Shown here piece by piece: positions 36,895-47,049 of a stretch of 64,000 bases of DNA. A program made the position numbers and the translations under genes. Source of the DNA: Streptococcus infantis (GTDB lineage Bacteria > Bacillota > Bacilli > Lactobacillales > Streptococcaceae); NCBI RefSeq assembly GCF_001579645.1, contig NZ_KQ970822.1:42550-106549 (forward strand), read 5' to 3'. The notes under the pieces were generated by a model. It had not been told where the DNA came from. It searched no databases and saw nothing but the letters and a program-made list of their open reading frames with translations. Positions within the stretch are counted from its first letter, which is position 1. Each line of letters begins with the position of its first letter.

Positions 36895-37464
36895 ATGAAA
36901 AAGAATATCTTGACGACCCTTGTAGCTGCCCTTGTCTACTTTCTCTGCATCGGAGTAGGAGTTCTACTAGGAAACCTTGTCGACCACACTGGAAATATGT
37001 TTTACGCCCCTGCCTTTTCTGCTCTTGTGGGTGGTAGCGTCTATATGATACTTTTAGCAAAGGTTCCTCGTTTTGGAGCTATTACTACGATTGGGCTCGT
37101 TATCTCTCTCTTTTTCCTCGGAAGCAAGCATGGTGCTGGTGCCTTTCTTCCAGGAATCATCTGCGGTCTTGCAGCAGATGGCATTGCTCATCTTGGACAC
37201 TACAAAGATAAGGTCAAGAACCTTCTTTCCTTCCTAGTTTTTGCTTTTGGTACTACTGGTCCCATCCTACTCATGTGGTTGACACCTCAAGCTTACATAG
37301 CAACCCTAGTTGCTCGTGGAAAATCTCAGAACTATATTGATCGCATCATGGTTGCGCCAAATCTCATTACCATTCTTCTCTTTGTAGCAAGCGTCCTTAT
37401 CGGTGCTCTACTCGGTGCCTTGATCGGACAAAAACTTAGTAAGAAGTTTGCAGACAAAATGTGA
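36895..37464 (+). CDS. MptD-type putative ECF transporter S component
   Basis: 189 residues, five to six hydrophobic segments, strongly basic C-terminus (GQKLSKKFADK). It resembles the Trep_Strep/MptD group of substrate-specificity subunits that share an energy-coupling module encoded elsewhere. A CGAAGGAGAATTT ribosome-binding site supports the start. No ATPase or T-component gene is adjacent here, so it may borrow a common ECF module. Substrate unknown. Confidence 0.75.
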   Translation: MKKNILTTLVAALVYFLCIGVGVLLGNLVDHTGNMFYAPAFSALVGGSVYMILLAKVPRFGAITTIGLVISLFFLGSKHGAGAFLPGIICGLAADGIAHLGHYKDKVKNLLSFLVFAFGTTGPILLMWLTPQAYIATLVARGKSQNYIDRIMVAPNLITILLFVASVLIGALLGALIGQKLSKKFADKM

Positions 37465-37541
37465 TAGAAAAAGAGCCACACAGCTCTCAGTAGATTGACA
37501 AACCCTTTCGGTAATTAAAGGAGCTTAGTTACTACATCTTG

Positions 37542-37587
37542 AAAACTCTTAGAAATGCTGAAACATGCTATTTTTAAGAGTTTTTTT
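37542..37587 (+). terminator. Terminator after the S-component gene
   Basis: AAAACTCTTA pairs with TTAAGAGTTTT across about 20 bases, then a T run. The 207-base gap between this gene and metI holds only terminators. Confidence 0.65.
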
Positions 37588-37599
37588 ATTTTCTCTAAT

Positions 37600-37672
37600 A
37601 AAAGAAAAAGATTGAAGAAAATTGTCCACAACGGACTTTTTCTTCAATCTGAGAGCCAGCTGGCTCTTTTTT
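37600..37672. terminator. Tandem hairpins between convergent S-component gene and metI
   Basis: AGATTGAAGAAAA and GTCC pair with GGAC and TTTTCTTCAATCT, giving a long stem with T-rich exit on the minus strand for metI. The palindrome AGAGCCAGCTGGCTCT followed by a T run serves the plus strand. Confidence 0.75.
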
Positions 37673-38364
37673 TATTTATGACTTAATTTCTTGGTCAAAA
37701 AGTCTCCCAAGAACTGAATTGTAAAGATAATCAGGATAATGATGAGAGTCGCAAGGACTGTCACATCATGATTGAAACGATTAAATCCATAGGCGATAGC
37801 TACGTTACCGATACCACCTGCTCCGACCGCTCCCGCCATAGCTGTTTCACCAACTAGTGAAATCAAGGTCACAGTTGTCACACGGATCAAGTCTGGTAGA
37901 CCTTCTGAAAGGTAAACACCTACGATGTCCCAGAAAGTAGCTCCGCTAGCTTGAGCTGCCTCGATAACCCCTCCGTCAAGCTCTGCCAAGACTACTTGCA
38001 CCTGACGAGCAAAGAAGGCAAAGACTGCAAAAGATAGGGGTACAATAGCCGCATTTGGTCCGATACTTGTCCCTACGATTAGATGAGAGAAGGGTGACAA
38101 GACAGCCAAGAGAATGATGAATGGCACCGCACGGAAGATAGAGGTAATCTTGTCCAAAATCCAGAAAACAACTTTATTTTCCAAGACACCACCTGGAGCT
38201 GTCAAGACAAGGAAAAGCCCTGCAACCAGCCCTAGGAAACCTCCGATGATGAAGGAAAGAACCGTCATATAAAGGGTCAAGTAAATTGCTGTTCCCCAGC
38301 CAGCCTGACCAGACCAACCCATCTTATAGACGTTTGGTAAGTATGCTTTAATCAATTCTGCCAT
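37672..38364 (-). CDS. metI: Methionine ABC transporter permease MetI
   Basis: 230 residues, five hydrophobic segments. The cytoplasmic EAA-type loop EAAQASGATFWDIVGVYLSEGLP meets the ATPase. It ends the operon with metN (1-base gap) and the M20 peptidase. Imports methionine delivered by MetQ. Confidence 0.95.
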   Translation of the reverse strand: MAELIKAYLPNVYKMGWSGQAGWGTAIYLTLYMTVLSFIIGGFLGLVAGLFLVLTAPGGVLENKVVFWILDKITSIFRAVPFIILLAVLSPFSHLIVGTSIGPNAAIVPLSFAVFAFFARQVQVVLAELDGGVIEAAQASGATFWDIVGVYLSEGLPDLIRVTTVTLISLVGETAMAGAVGAGGIGNVAIAYGFNRFNHDVTVLATLIIILIIFTIQFLGDFLTKKLSHK

Positions 38365-38365
38365 C

Positions 38366-39427
38366 TTACTGTCCTCCCTTCAATACTTTTAGTTGCACAC
38401 CAGCCTGACGAATGGCATCTTGAGCGCTTATCAAGGCTTCTTTTTCTCCTGACAAGACAACCACAAGTTCACCTACAGGAGTACCATCCAAAATTTCAAT
38501 GTTTCCATAGAGAATATTGGCTGTTACTTGGTAGTGCTTGTACAATTCATTCAGAAGTGGTTCATCTGTAGAAGCGCCTGCATACTTGAGTTGTACCAAA
38601 ATGCTGTTTTCAGATAAGTGCTCTACGATTTCTTGTTTCTCAATCTTGACCATAGCTTCATCGATACCTGTCGCAGTTGAGATAAAGTCCTGAGTTAATG
38701 GTTGCTTAGGATCTGAGAAGATTTCAAGAACGCTACCTTCTTCAATCAAGCGACCATCCTGCATCACTGCTACACGGTTAGCAATATCTTTGACAATCTG
38801 CATCTCGTGTGTAATCAAGACAATGGTCAAACCTAGTTTACGGTTCAATTCTTGCAAGAGTGACAAGATTTGTTTCGTTGTCTTTGGATCAAGAGCTGAA
38901 GTTGACTCGTCTGAAATCAGGATTTTTGGATCATTAGCCAAGGCACGCGCAATAGCCACACGTTGTTTTTGACCTCCAGATAGTTGTGAAGGATAGTTTT
39001 CGGCACGGTCAGCCAAGCCCACCAAGTCCAACAACTTAGCTACTTTAGCCTTCTTTTCTTCCTTGCTGAGTCCAGAGTGTTTAAGGGCAAAGGCTACATT
39101 TTCCTCTGCTGTTTTCTGGCTCATCAGGTTAAAGTGTTGGAAAATCATCCCGATATCTTGACGTTTATGTCGTAATTGCTCAGCAGTTAAGGTAACCTTG
39201 CCATCAAAAATTACATCATTATCTACAGTAATTCGACCTGCAGATGGTTTTTGCAAGAGGTTAATCACACGAACTAGGGTTGATTTCCCTGCTCCAGAAT
39301 ATCCAACGATTCCGTAGATATCCCCTTCTTGGATGTGAATAGTCACATCCTTGACCGCTGTGATGGTTCTTTTCTTTTGGTGAAAAGTCACATCGATCTG
39401 ATCTAACTTGATAATATCTCTACTCAT
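38366..39427 (-). CDS. metN: Methionine ABC transporter ATP-binding protein MetN
   Basis: 353 residues. Walker [10 protein letters not shown], signature [15 protein letters not shown], Walker [13 protein letters not shown], switch histidine in LITHEM. The C-terminal NIL (ACT-like) domain from about 270 binds methionine and inhibits transport in the family. Its start lies inside the end of the M20 peptidase gene. Confidence 0.96.
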   Translation of the reverse strand: MSRDIIKLDQIDVTFHQKKRTITAVKDVTIHIQEGDIYGIVGYSGAGKSTLVRVINLLQKPSAGRITVDNDVIFDGKVTLTAEQLRHKRQDIGMIFQHFNLMSQKTAEENVAFALKHSGLSKEEKKAKVAKLLDLVGLADRAENYPSQLSGGQKQRVAIARALANDPKILISDESTSALDPKTTKQILSLLQELNRKLGLTIVLITHEMQIVKDIANRVAVMQDGRLIEEGSVLEIFSDPKQPLTQDFISTATGIDEAMVKIEKQEIVEHLSENSILVQLKYAGASTDEPLLNELYKHYQVTANILYGNIEILDGTPVGELVVVLSGEKEALISAQDAIRQAGVQLKVLKGGQ

Positions 39428-40793
39428 AGCTTCTAATCAGCTCCTCTACTAATTCAATATGGGTGTAATAATCGGCGATTCGTACATTCTCGTCTCCACC
39501 ATGGTCTCGGCTATTAGCATTTCCTAGACCAAAGGCAACCATAGGTACTTCTAAGGCATCAAAGACCGTATGCATAGGTCCTGTCCCAGCAGTTGTTGGT
39601 AAGACTGAAACGCCCTGTGGATAGAATTTCTTGGCCAACTCAATAACATTGAGAATAGATGGTGCACTCATATCGCTTCGATAACTCATCTCACCCAAGG
39701 TATAGTATAATTCTACCTTATCAAAGCCGTTTTTGTCTAGTTGTTTCCGGATTTTATCCAAAACATCATGTGGGTCCAAGCCAGGAACCAAACGAACTTC
39801 TAGCTTGGCACTAGCCTCTGCTGGTAGAATCGTTTTAACTCCTTGCCCCTGATAACCAGACTGAATTCCTTCGATATTGAGTGCTGGTTCAAAGAAGAAA
39901 CGCTTTAGAAAGGCTGTACGTTCCTCTTGTAAAAGTGGCAATTCCAAGCCATAAATCTGGCTGATTTCCTCTGGATTGCGTTGGGCATAGGTTTCAACCA
40001 AGGCTAACTCTCGTTCGTTAGGCTCTTGAACCTCATCGTACAAGCCCTCAACTAAAATACGCCCATCTGCAGCTCGCAAACTGGTCAAGGCTTGAATCAG
40101 ATACCAAGGCGCTGACTCTACAATACCGCCATAGCTAGAGTGGATATCCACATCGGCACTCTTGACCTTGGCATCAAAGGTTACAATTCCTTTGTTCCCA
40201 CCAGAGATTTCTAGCTGTTCCAAGGCATTTTTGGTTCCTTGTTCCCAGACCAATAAATCTGCACCACGAAGCTTGTCCGCATGTTTTTCTAGATATTTAT
40301 CCAAGTCCATAGAGGCAGACTCTTCAGCTCCTTCCATGATGAAACTGATATTGACTGGTAGATCATCATGATGCTGCATGTATTTTCTAAGAGCACTCAA
40401 GCGGGCAGTGATATGTCCCTTGTCATCATCAACCCCGCGTCCATACATGATGCCATCACGCACAGAAAGCGTAAATGGATCCTCTATCCAGACTTGGTCG
40501 CTATCCGCAGGTACTGTGTCATAGTGGTTGTAGAAAATGATAGTCTTGGCATTTGGGCGTGAACTTTTAAAATGCGCCATGACAAAGGGTGCCGTATAAC
40601 TCTCATCAATCTCGACCTCTGCACCTACACGCTTGAAGATCTCGCCTAGATAACGAGCCACCTCTTTAAGGCCGACTTGTTGGGCAAAGACTGATTTTTT
40701 AGAAATCAAGGTCCGCAAAACTTCAAAGTAATGTTGCGCTACATGATCCTTTTCAAACTTTTCAATTTGTTCTTCTTGGCTAGGGAAAACCAT
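39420..40793 (-). CDS. M20 family metallopeptidase in methionine-uptake operon
   Basis: 457 residues. M20 zinc dipeptidase/deacylase fold: [11 protein letters not shown] with the first metal histidine, [10 protein letters not shown] with the bridging aspartate, EGAEESAS with the catalytic glutamate, and a late [14 protein letters not shown]. The lid domain covers about 180-330. It overlaps metN by 8 bases, so it probably supplies methionine or another amino acid from peptides or N-acyl derivatives (inference). Cytoplasmic; no signal peptide. Confidence 0.88.
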   Translation of the reverse strand: MVFPSQEEQIEKFEKDHVAQHYFEVLRTLISKKSVFAQQVGLKEVARYLGEIFKRVGAEVEIDESYTAPFVMAHFKSSRPNAKTIIFYNHYDTVPADSDQVWIEDPFTLSVRDGIMYGRGVDDDKGHITARLSALRKYMQHHDDLPVNISFIMEGAEESASMDLDKYLEKHADKLRGADLLVWEQGTKNALEQLEISGGNKGIVTFDAKVKSADVDIHSSYGGIVESAPWYLIQALTSLRAADGRILVEGLYDEVQEPNERELALVETYAQRNPEEISQIYGLELPLLQEERTAFLKRFFFEPALNIEGIQSGYQGQGVKTILPAEASAKLEVRLVPGLDPHDVLDKIRKQLDKNGFDKVELYYTLGEMSYRSDMSAPSILNVIELAKKFYPQGVSVLPTTAGTGPMHTVFDALEVPMVAFGLGNANSRDHGGDENVRIADYYTHIELVEELIRSYE

Positions 40794-40879
40794 TTTCTCT
40801 CTACCTTTCTACTAGGACTTGTACCTTTGGAATCAATACAAGTGGATGTTCCTTTTCTTTAGTCTCTATATAAAAGCAA

Positions 40880-40908
40880 GAGGTGGAAAAAATCTCTCCC
40901 ACCTCCCT
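40880..40908 (-). terminator. Intercistronic hairpin between metQ and M20 gene
   Basis: GAGGTGG pairs with CCACCTC around a 12-base loop; on the minus strand it is followed by TTGCTTTT. Probably a partial terminator giving more MetQ than downstream products. Confidence 0.6.
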
Positions 40909-40915
40909 GTGTTTA

Positions 40916-41770
40916 TTACCAAACTGGTTGATCCAAGCCGTCTGAAGTTTCTTCGATGACTTTTTTCACTTCATCAGTATGGTAAGCTGCGATAATTTTC
41001 TTGATTGCATCAGCTTTAGGTGATGATTCCCAATCTTTTTTCGCAACGATGATGTTGTACCATTGTTTTGAGTTTTCGTCAGCTTGCTCTTTAAAGAGTG
41101 CTTTCTTGTAGTCCAATTTTGCTTCTGTAACAAAAGTGTTGTTTACAACTGCTGCATCAACTGAAGTCAATGAACGAGCTGTTTGGCTAGCGTCCAACTC
41201 AGTGATTTTCAAGTTCTTTGGATTTTCTTTGATGTTTGCGATTGTAGCAAGTTCAGTTCCTGAAACATCCAATTTAATCAAACCTGCTGATTGAAGAAGG
41301 TAAAGGGCACGGCTTTCATTAGTAGCATCGTTTGGAATAGCAATTTCACCGTTGTTTGGGATTTCTTCCACTTTAGTGTACTTGTTTTCTTCACCGTTTT
41401 TACCTGAGTAAAGGCGGATTGGTGAGATATAAGTATCTGCAATCGCTACAAGGTCTTTACCGTTTTCTTTGTTCCAGTTGTTCAAGAAGTTGTAGTGTTG
41501 GAAAGCGTTCAAATCTACTTCACCATCAGCAGTTGCTTTATTTGGTTGTGAGTAGTCTGTAAACTCTGTGAATTCCAATTTAATTCCGTCTTTTTCAACC
41601 AATTCTTGAACTTTGTCCCAGCGTGCTTCTTCTGAACCGCTACGGTTAACAGTCGCGATTTTAACTGTAGTTGCATTGTCTGCTTTCTTGTCTGAATTTC
41701 CGCAAGCTGCAAGTGCAAGGCCTGCTACTGTAGCGATAGCTGCTACGCCTAACCATTTTTTAATTTTCAT
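40916..41770 (-). CDS. metQ: Methionine-binding lipoprotein MetQ
   Basis: 284 residues from the ATG at 41770 (AAAGGAGAACGA upstream); the longer frame to 41812 has no ribosome-binding site. Lipoprotein signal MKIKKWLGVAAIATV then LALAACGN. NlpA-family fold with FTDYSQPN, LNAFQHYNFL and NDATNESRAL, which contribute to the methionine pocket. First gene of metQ-M20-metN-metI, with a MET-box upstream. Confidence 0.95.
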   Translation of the reverse strand: MKIKKWLGVAAIATVAGLALAACGNSDKKADNATTVKIATVNRSGSEEARWDKVQELVEKDGIKLEFTEFTDYSQPNKATADGEVDLNAFQHYNFLNNWNKENGKDLVAIADTYISPIRLYSGKNGEENKYTKVEEIPNNGEIAIPNDATNESRALYLLQSAGLIKLDVSGTELATIANIKENPKNLKITELDASQTARSLTSVDAAVVNNTFVTEAKLDYKKALFKEQADENSKQWYNIIVAKKDWESSPKADAIKKIIAAYHTDEVKKVIEETSDGLDQPVW

Positions 41771-41853
41771 GATTCGTTCTCCTTTAAAAATAATACTGTA
41801 ATAGTATCTCACACTTTATTTGATTTCGCAAATTGTTATTAGATAGGCAGACA

Positions 41854-41870
41854 TATAGTTTGAAACTATA
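41854..41870. promoter_or_regulatory. MET-box upstream of metQ
   Basis: TATAGTTTGAAACTATA, containing the exact MET-box consensus ATAGTTTSAAACTAT described for LysR-type MetR/MtaR regulators in Streptococcaceae. It lies about 85 bases before metQ, upstream of a TTGCGA/17/GATACT promoter on the minus strand, an activator position. Confidence 0.85.
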
Positions 41871-41886
41871 TGCCTAAAAGTTACAA

Positions 41887-41915
41887 AATCATCCACCTAC
41901 GAGAGAATGGATGAT
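41887..41915 (-). terminator. Terminator of the amino-acid-binding lipoprotein gene
   Basis: On the minus strand AATCATCCA pairs with TGGATGATT around a 12-base loop, then TT. It also overlaps the leader region upstream of the MET-box. Confidence 0.65.
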
Positions 41916-41923
41916 TTACAAAC

Positions 41924-42799
<876 letters not shown>

Positions 42800-42868
42800 T
42801 TAACAGAAAAAAAGGAATTATGCTATTATATGATTTCTATATTTGTGATAGGTTTTCTTTATGGCTGA

Positions 42869-43192
42869 TTAAAAGACCAAACGTAGGACTGCTATCAAGA
42901 CTACTCCAAAGAGAACAGTCCCAACCAGATTACGGTAACGAAAGGCTACAAAGGCCGTTGGAAAGACTGCTAAAAAGTCTAACCACTTTATCTGCGGGAG
43001 ACTTCCAACTTTTCCTGTCACCACACTTGAAAGAATCAAGGAAAAGATAATAGAAACTGGTAAAAATTTCAAAAAGCGCTCTACGATAGGCGGCAAACCC
43101 TTGTACTTGGCTAGAATAAAAGGAATCATTCTTGGAATCCAAGTCACCAAGCCAGAAAAGACAATTGCTAATAAAATATACTTACTGACCAT
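42869..43192 (-). CDS. azlD: AzlD-type branched-chain amino acid export subunit
   Basis: 107 residues, three to four hydrophobic helices, with the AzlD-typical RMIPFILAKYKGLPPIVERFLKFLP. The start overlaps the azlC stop by 11 bases. AzlCD pairs export branched-chain amino acids or analogues. Confidence 0.88.
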   Translation of the reverse strand: MVSKYILLAIVFSGLVTWIPRMIPFILAKYKGLPPIVERFLKFLPVSIIFSLILSSVVTGKVGSLPQIKWLDFLAVFPTAFVAFRYRNLVGTVLFGVVLIAVLRLVF

Positions 43193-43877
43193 CCAAGACC
43201 ACCCCCATGGTACAACCTAGCAAGGTCGCAAACAGAACAGCTAGCGACTGAGACACTACTGTCAAGAGTACAAAAAAGGAAACAGCAACAACTCCCAGAA
43301 TGATGAAGAGATTGCGCAAAGGAATCCGTTTTTGCATAATCTGAAACTGGGAAGTAAAAATCCCAATAAACATCCCCACTAGGGCAAAATCTAAGCCAAA
43401 AATTTCTGGATTTGGTAGAAGTCCACCTAGAGCAGTTCCGACAACAGTTCCGAAAAACCAAGCTACATAGCTGTTAAGGTTGTTCCCGTGCATCCACATA
43501 GGATTGACCTTATCCGTATGCACCAACTCGCCCATCAAAACGCCATAGGTCTCATCGGTCAAGAGGCTGGACATGCCGATATTGTGCCAAAGACTGGTAT
43601 GACGAAAATAGGTCGATGCATGCAAACTGAGCAAGAAGAGACGCAGATTAATCAAAAAGACCGTCATCGCAATAGCAGCTACTGGAGCTTGAACTGCAAT
43701 CAAAGCTATCATGGCAAACTGAGCGCTCCCAGCATAAACAAAGAGACTCATCAGACCCATTTCTACTGGTGTCACATAGGGCGAACCGATAATGCCACAG
43801 GCAAGGCCGATGCTAACATAGCCCAGAGCCGTCGGCACCGCAGCCTGCACACCCTCCCAAAATCCTTTTTCTTTCAT
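43182..43877 (-). CDS. azlC: AzlC-type branched-chain amino acid exporter
   Basis: 231 residues from the ATG at 43877 (GAGGAAGTCA upstream; an in-frame GTG 12 bases earlier lacks a site). Seen: AVPTALGYVSIGLACGII, the LRLFLLSLHASTYFRHT loop and TDETYGVL. Multi-spanning membrane protein, coupled to azlD. Confidence 0.9.
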   Translation of the reverse strand: MKEKGFWEGVQAAVPTALGYVSIGLACGIIGSPYVTPVEMGLMSLFVYAGSAQFAMIALIAVQAPVAAIAMTVFLINLRLFLLSLHASTYFRHTSLWHNIGMSSLLTDETYGVLMGELVHTDKVNPMWMHGNNLNSYVAWFFGTVVGTALGGLLPNPEIFGLDFALVGMFIGIFTSQFQIMQKRIPLRNLFIILGVVAVSFFVLLTVVSQSLAVLFATLLGCTMGVVLDGQ

Positions 43878-43987
43878 TGACTTCCTCACTAATCATTCCT
43901 TCAGCGACTGCTTTTCAAACAGTCACAGCAAACATTATTATAACATATTCGTAAAATAGAAAAAAGTCTGCTGATTGACAAGAACAG

Positions 43988-44010
43988 AAAAAGACTGGGA
44001 GGCCAGTCTC
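43988..44010 (-). terminator. Terminator of the CPBP/VP1-like array
   Basis: On the minus strand GACTGG pairs with CCAGTC around CCTC, followed by TTTTTCTG. It lies about 30 bases after the last CPBP gene. Confidence 0.75.
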
Positions 44011-44038
44011 ATGATACAACTTATAAACTATTTTAGAT

Positions 44039-44713
44039 TTAATACCCAAATACCAATAAACTAACAACGATTAAAAATGTATTCCACAAGATATGAAGGG
44101 CCATTGGCCAATAAACTGAACGAGTATAACGAAATAGCATACAAAACAAGAGACCTGCTCCTGCATAAACGATGAAGTCTGTTAACATCCATCCATATTG
44201 TAAAACATGGATAAGACTAAAGAGTGTGGAGGAAACGACGACATCAACATAATACTTTTTAAATTTGGACAATGCCGTCATCAGAAGCCCACGAAAAACT
44301 AACTCTTCAACGATAGGAGCAATGAGACTGCCATAGAGAATGCGCATAATAAAGTAACTAATTCCTGTCAAATTAGCAGCTTCTTTCATCATTTCGCTCC
44401 CATTTTGCGTGCTAGGAAAAATCAGAGTCGTTATATTTACCCACACAAACATCAGTATAAAGAAAAGAAAGAAGACACCCAGATAAGCCCAACGGAACTG
44501 GAAGCGACCGCATTCTTTCCAACCTTGACTCTTTACAAGAACCACTGTAGCAGCAATCCCCTCAAGAGCTATCAATAAAATTTGTAAGCCATAAAATCCA
44601 AAATCTGATAATTGGTTAACAAATTCTAACCTTGCTACAAAATTAAAAATCAAGTAATAGGTGACTATTATCAAAACAGTTGACAAGTAGAATTTCTTAT
44701 CTTTCTTTTTCAT
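44039..44713 (-). CDS. CPBP protease, array copy E (subfamily 2)
   Basis: 224 residues, about eight hydrophobic segments. CPBP motifs EELVFRG and FSLIHVLQ, then HILWNT near the C-terminus. Close paralogue of copy C (shared opening plan, RFQFRWAYLGVFFL, TQNGS, GISYFI.R.LYGSLIAP). Its predicted role is processing of, or immunity to, the double-glycine peptides of the locus (inference from family and context). It is last in the minus-strand array. Confidence 0.88.
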   Translation of the reverse strand: MKKKDKKFYLSTVLIIVTYYLIFNFVARLEFVNQLSDFGFYGLQILLIALEGIAATVVLVKSQGWKECGRFQFRWAYLGVFFLFFILMFVWVNITTLIFPSTQNGSEMMKEAANLTGISYFIMRILYGSLIAPIVEELVFRGLLMTALSKFKKYYVDVVVSSTLFSLIHVLQYGWMLTDFIVYAGAGLLFCMLFRYTRSVYWPMALHILWNTFLIVVSLLVFGY

Positions 44714-44731
44714 CGTTGATCCTTTTAAGTT

Positions 44732-44806
44732 TTAGTTACACCATCTTCCAGCTAAACTTACCCAAATCCCTTTTATCCAATCAGAAACACCACGATTAGG
44801 ACTCAT
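44732..44806 (-). CDS. Possible short peptide between CPBP copies D and E
   Basis: A 24-codon frame MSPNRGVSDWIKGIWVSLAGRW plus CN. It has no double-glycine leader, and its AAAGGG lies right against the ATG, so translation is uncertain. The DNA aligns with a broken counterpart at 46213-46296 at the equivalent place after copy B (shared SPxRG). It may be the core of a former bacteriocin-like gene. Confidence 0.35.
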   Translation of the reverse strand: MSPNRGVSDWIKGIWVSLAGRWCN

Positions 44807-44833
44807 CCCTTTATTTACAATTCTCAAAATCCA

Positions 44834-45502
44834 CTAAAATAACAAGGGCAGAATTTGACCAATGGCATTATCAACTATATGCAGTCCAATAGACCAATAA
44901 ATAGACTTTGTCACTCTAAAAAAGACTGCCATTATTAGACCACCACCCATATATACGAAAAAGTCTGTCAAGACCCAACCATGACTACTGATATGCAGAA
45001 TTCCAAATAAAGTAGCCGAACCGAGCACATCCAGTCCCCATTTTTTCCCTTTTTCCAAAGCGGTCATCACCAATCCACGATAGATCATCTCTTCAAAAAT
45101 GGGACCTGCAATCACTGGATAGAAAAAATACATCAAAAATGCAGTAGGACCTGTAAAAGTAGGAACATCCAGTTGATAAGAAATTTCATTTTGGGTGGAC
45201 GGGAAAATAAAAAATGTAACGAAATTCCAAACAAAAAAAGCTAGAAGAGCTAAAAAGGAATAGAAAAGATAGGACACTTTAAATTTTCTGCTATTGATTT
45301 GTTGCCATTTTCCTGACCAAATCATGGCAACAAGAGCAAGCAAAACCACAAGAAAATTCAACATCATATCCGAAAAATAATAGCCAAAATCAGATAGACC
45401 AGCAGTCAAGTCGCTGTGTAAAACCAGACGGATGAAGAACTGGTCCGCAATGATAAGTAGAATAGCTACAAACAAGTAGTAACGTGAGATTATCTTTTTC
45501 AT
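44834..45502 (-). CDS. CPBP protease, array copy D (subfamily 1)
   Basis: 222 residues. Motifs EEMIYRG and FGILHISS, then GLHIVDN. Nearly identical to copies A and B from about residue 120 onwards (TFTG.TAFLMYFFYPVIAGP), but diverged in the N-terminal helices. It follows copy C by 11 bases. Confidence 0.88.
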   Translation of the reverse strand: MKKIISRYYLFVAILLIIADQFFIRLVLHSDLTAGLSDFGYYFSDMMLNFLVVLLALVAMIWSGKWQQINSRKFKVSYLFYSFLALLAFFVWNFVTFFIFPSTQNEISYQLDVPTFTGPTAFLMYFFYPVIAGPIFEEMIYRGLVMTALEKGKKWGLDVLGSATLFGILHISSHGWVLTDFFVYMGGGLIMAVFFRVTKSIYWSIGLHIVDNAIGQILPLLF

Positions 45503-45513
45503 ATATCACCCTT

Positions 45514-46191
45514 CTAAAATCCAAACACCAATAAACTAACAATAAGCAAGAAGGTATTCCATGAAGCATGTAAAGCTATGGTCCAATAAATAGAGCGTGT
45601 ACAGCGAAACATCATGCAAAATATCAAGCCCATTACAAAGTAGAGTATGAAATCTGTCGTTATCCAACCATGCTGTAAAACATGCATAGCGCCAAATATG
45701 GCAGCAGAAACAAGAACATCAATATAGTAGTTTTTAAATTTAGACAAGCTTGTCATCAAAAAACCACGACACACGATTTCTTCTGCTACAGGTGCGATAA
45801 GGCTACCGTAAAGTACACGCGTAATAAAATAGCTAATTCCTGTCAAACTGGTGGCTACTTCCACTACCGTACTTCCATTTTGCGTACGAGGAAAGATACG
45901 AGTTGCTAGATTTGCCCACACAAATAATAAGAAAAAAGAAAGAAAGAAAACACCTAGGTAAGACCAACGAAACTGGAAACGACCATACTCTTTCCAATGT
46001 TCACTTTTGAAAAAAATAATTGTAGCTACAGTTCCCAGGATAAGTACTAATAAAACCTGGAACACATAGTAGATCTCATCAGACAAAGCTACAGTAAAAT
46101 CTAAGTCTGGTATAACATTAAAAATGAGGTAATAGGTCAAAAGCAACAAGCCAGTTGCTAGGTGAAATTTCATTTCTTTCATTTTCTTCAT
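45514..46191 (-). CDS. CPBP protease, array copy C (subfamily 2)
   Basis: 225 residues. Motifs EEIVCRG and FGAMHVLQ, then HASWNT. Paralogue of copy E. The EExxxR motif is kept although the surrounding residues differ (Cys in place of Phe), so activity is probably preserved. A TAGGAGTTGATTCA ribosome-binding region precedes the start. Confidence 0.87.
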   Translation of the reverse strand: MKKMKEMKFHLATGLLLLTYYLIFNVIPDLDFTVALSDEIYYVFQVLLVLILGTVATIIFFKSEHWKEYGRFQFRWSYLGVFFLSFFLLFVWANLATRIFPRTQNGSTVVEVATSLTGISYFITRVLYGSLIAPVAEEIVCRGFLMTSLSKFKNYYIDVLVSAAIFGAMHVLQHGWITTDFILYFVMGLIFCMMFRCTRSIYWTIALHASWNTFLLIVSLLVFGF

Positions 46192-46212
46192 TGAATCAAC
46201 TCCTATAGTATC

Positions 46213-46296
46213 CTATCTTCTACGACAGCTAAACAATCCACCTACTATTTCTCCAGCCTAAGCAAAAGCACCACGACGAGGACTCTTCACTTGATT
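46213..46296 (-). pseudogene. Broken counterpart of the 44732-44806 peptide
   Basis: On the minus strand the frame reads NQVKSPRRGAFA, an in-frame TAG, then AGEIVGGLFSCRRR and a stop. It aligns by position and by SPxRG with the peptide between copies D and E. No start codon with a ribosome-binding site is visible. It is best seen as a decayed peptide gene or non-coding spacer duplicated with the CPBP cassettes. Confidence 0.4.
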
Positions 46297-46314
46297 TATG
46301 ATTCTCAAAATCCT

Positions 46315-46983
46315 CTAAAATAACAAAGGAAGTATATGCCCGATACCGTTATAGACTATATGTAGTCCAATAGGCCAATAAATAGACTTTGTTACTCTAA
46401 ACAAGACCGCAAATATGATACCGCCACCCATATATACGAAAAAGTCTGTCAAGACCCAACCATAATCACTAATATGCAGAATTCCAAATAAAGTAGCCGA
46501 ACCAAGCACATCCAGTCCCCATTTTTTCCCTTTTTCCAAAGCGGTCATCACCAATCCACGATAAATCATCTCTTCAAAAATGGGACCTGCAATCACAGGA
46601 TAGAAAAAATACATCAAAAATGCTGTAGCGCCTGTAAAAGTCGGAACAGCGAGTTGGTAAGCAAGTCCATTTTGGGTAGGTGGGAATAGGAAAAATGTAA
46701 CAAAATTCCAAATAAATAAAGCAAGAAAAGCTAAAAAAGAATAGAAAAGATAGGACCATTTAAATTCTCTACTGTTGATTTGTTGCCATTTTCCTGCCCC
46801 TACCATAAAAATAAAAACAAGCAGAACCACAAGAAAGTTCAACATCATATCCGAAAAATAATAGCCGAATTTAGATAGACCAGCAGTAAAATCATTGTTT
46901 AAAACCAGACCACTGAAGTACTGGTAAACAATAACAAGTAGCATGGCTATAAAAAAGTAGTAGTGTGAGATTATCTTTTTCAT
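46315..46983 (-). CDS. CPBP protease, array copy B (subfamily 1)
   Basis: 222 residues from the ATG at 46983 (TAGGAGAAAAAAGA upstream; the longer frame has no ribosome-binding site). Motifs EEMIYRG and FGILHISD, then GLHIVYN. Very close to copy A. It directly follows the second double-glycine peptide, so peptide and protease form a unit. Confidence 0.9.
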   Translation of the reverse strand: MKKIISHYYFFIAMLLVIVYQYFSGLVLNNDFTAGLSKFGYYFSDMMLNFLVVLLVFIFMVGAGKWQQINSREFKWSYLFYSFLAFLALFIWNFVTFFLFPPTQNGLAYQLAVPTFTGATAFLMYFFYPVIAGPIFEEMIYRGLVMTALEKGKKWGLDVLGSATLFGILHISDYGWVLTDFFVYMGGGIIFAVLFRVTKSIYWPIGLHIVYNGIGHILPLLF

Positions 46984-47049
46984 TCTTTTTTCTCCTATAC
47001 TATGGAATGAAGAAAGCCCCGGCCCAGACAAAGGCAAGAGCTTTGAATA

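Noticed and set aside
44714..44834. Translational read-through of the CPBP copy D TAG stop
   Set aside because: The frame continues for some 30 codons, but the equivalent frame after copies A and B stops soon, so conserved read-through is unlikely.
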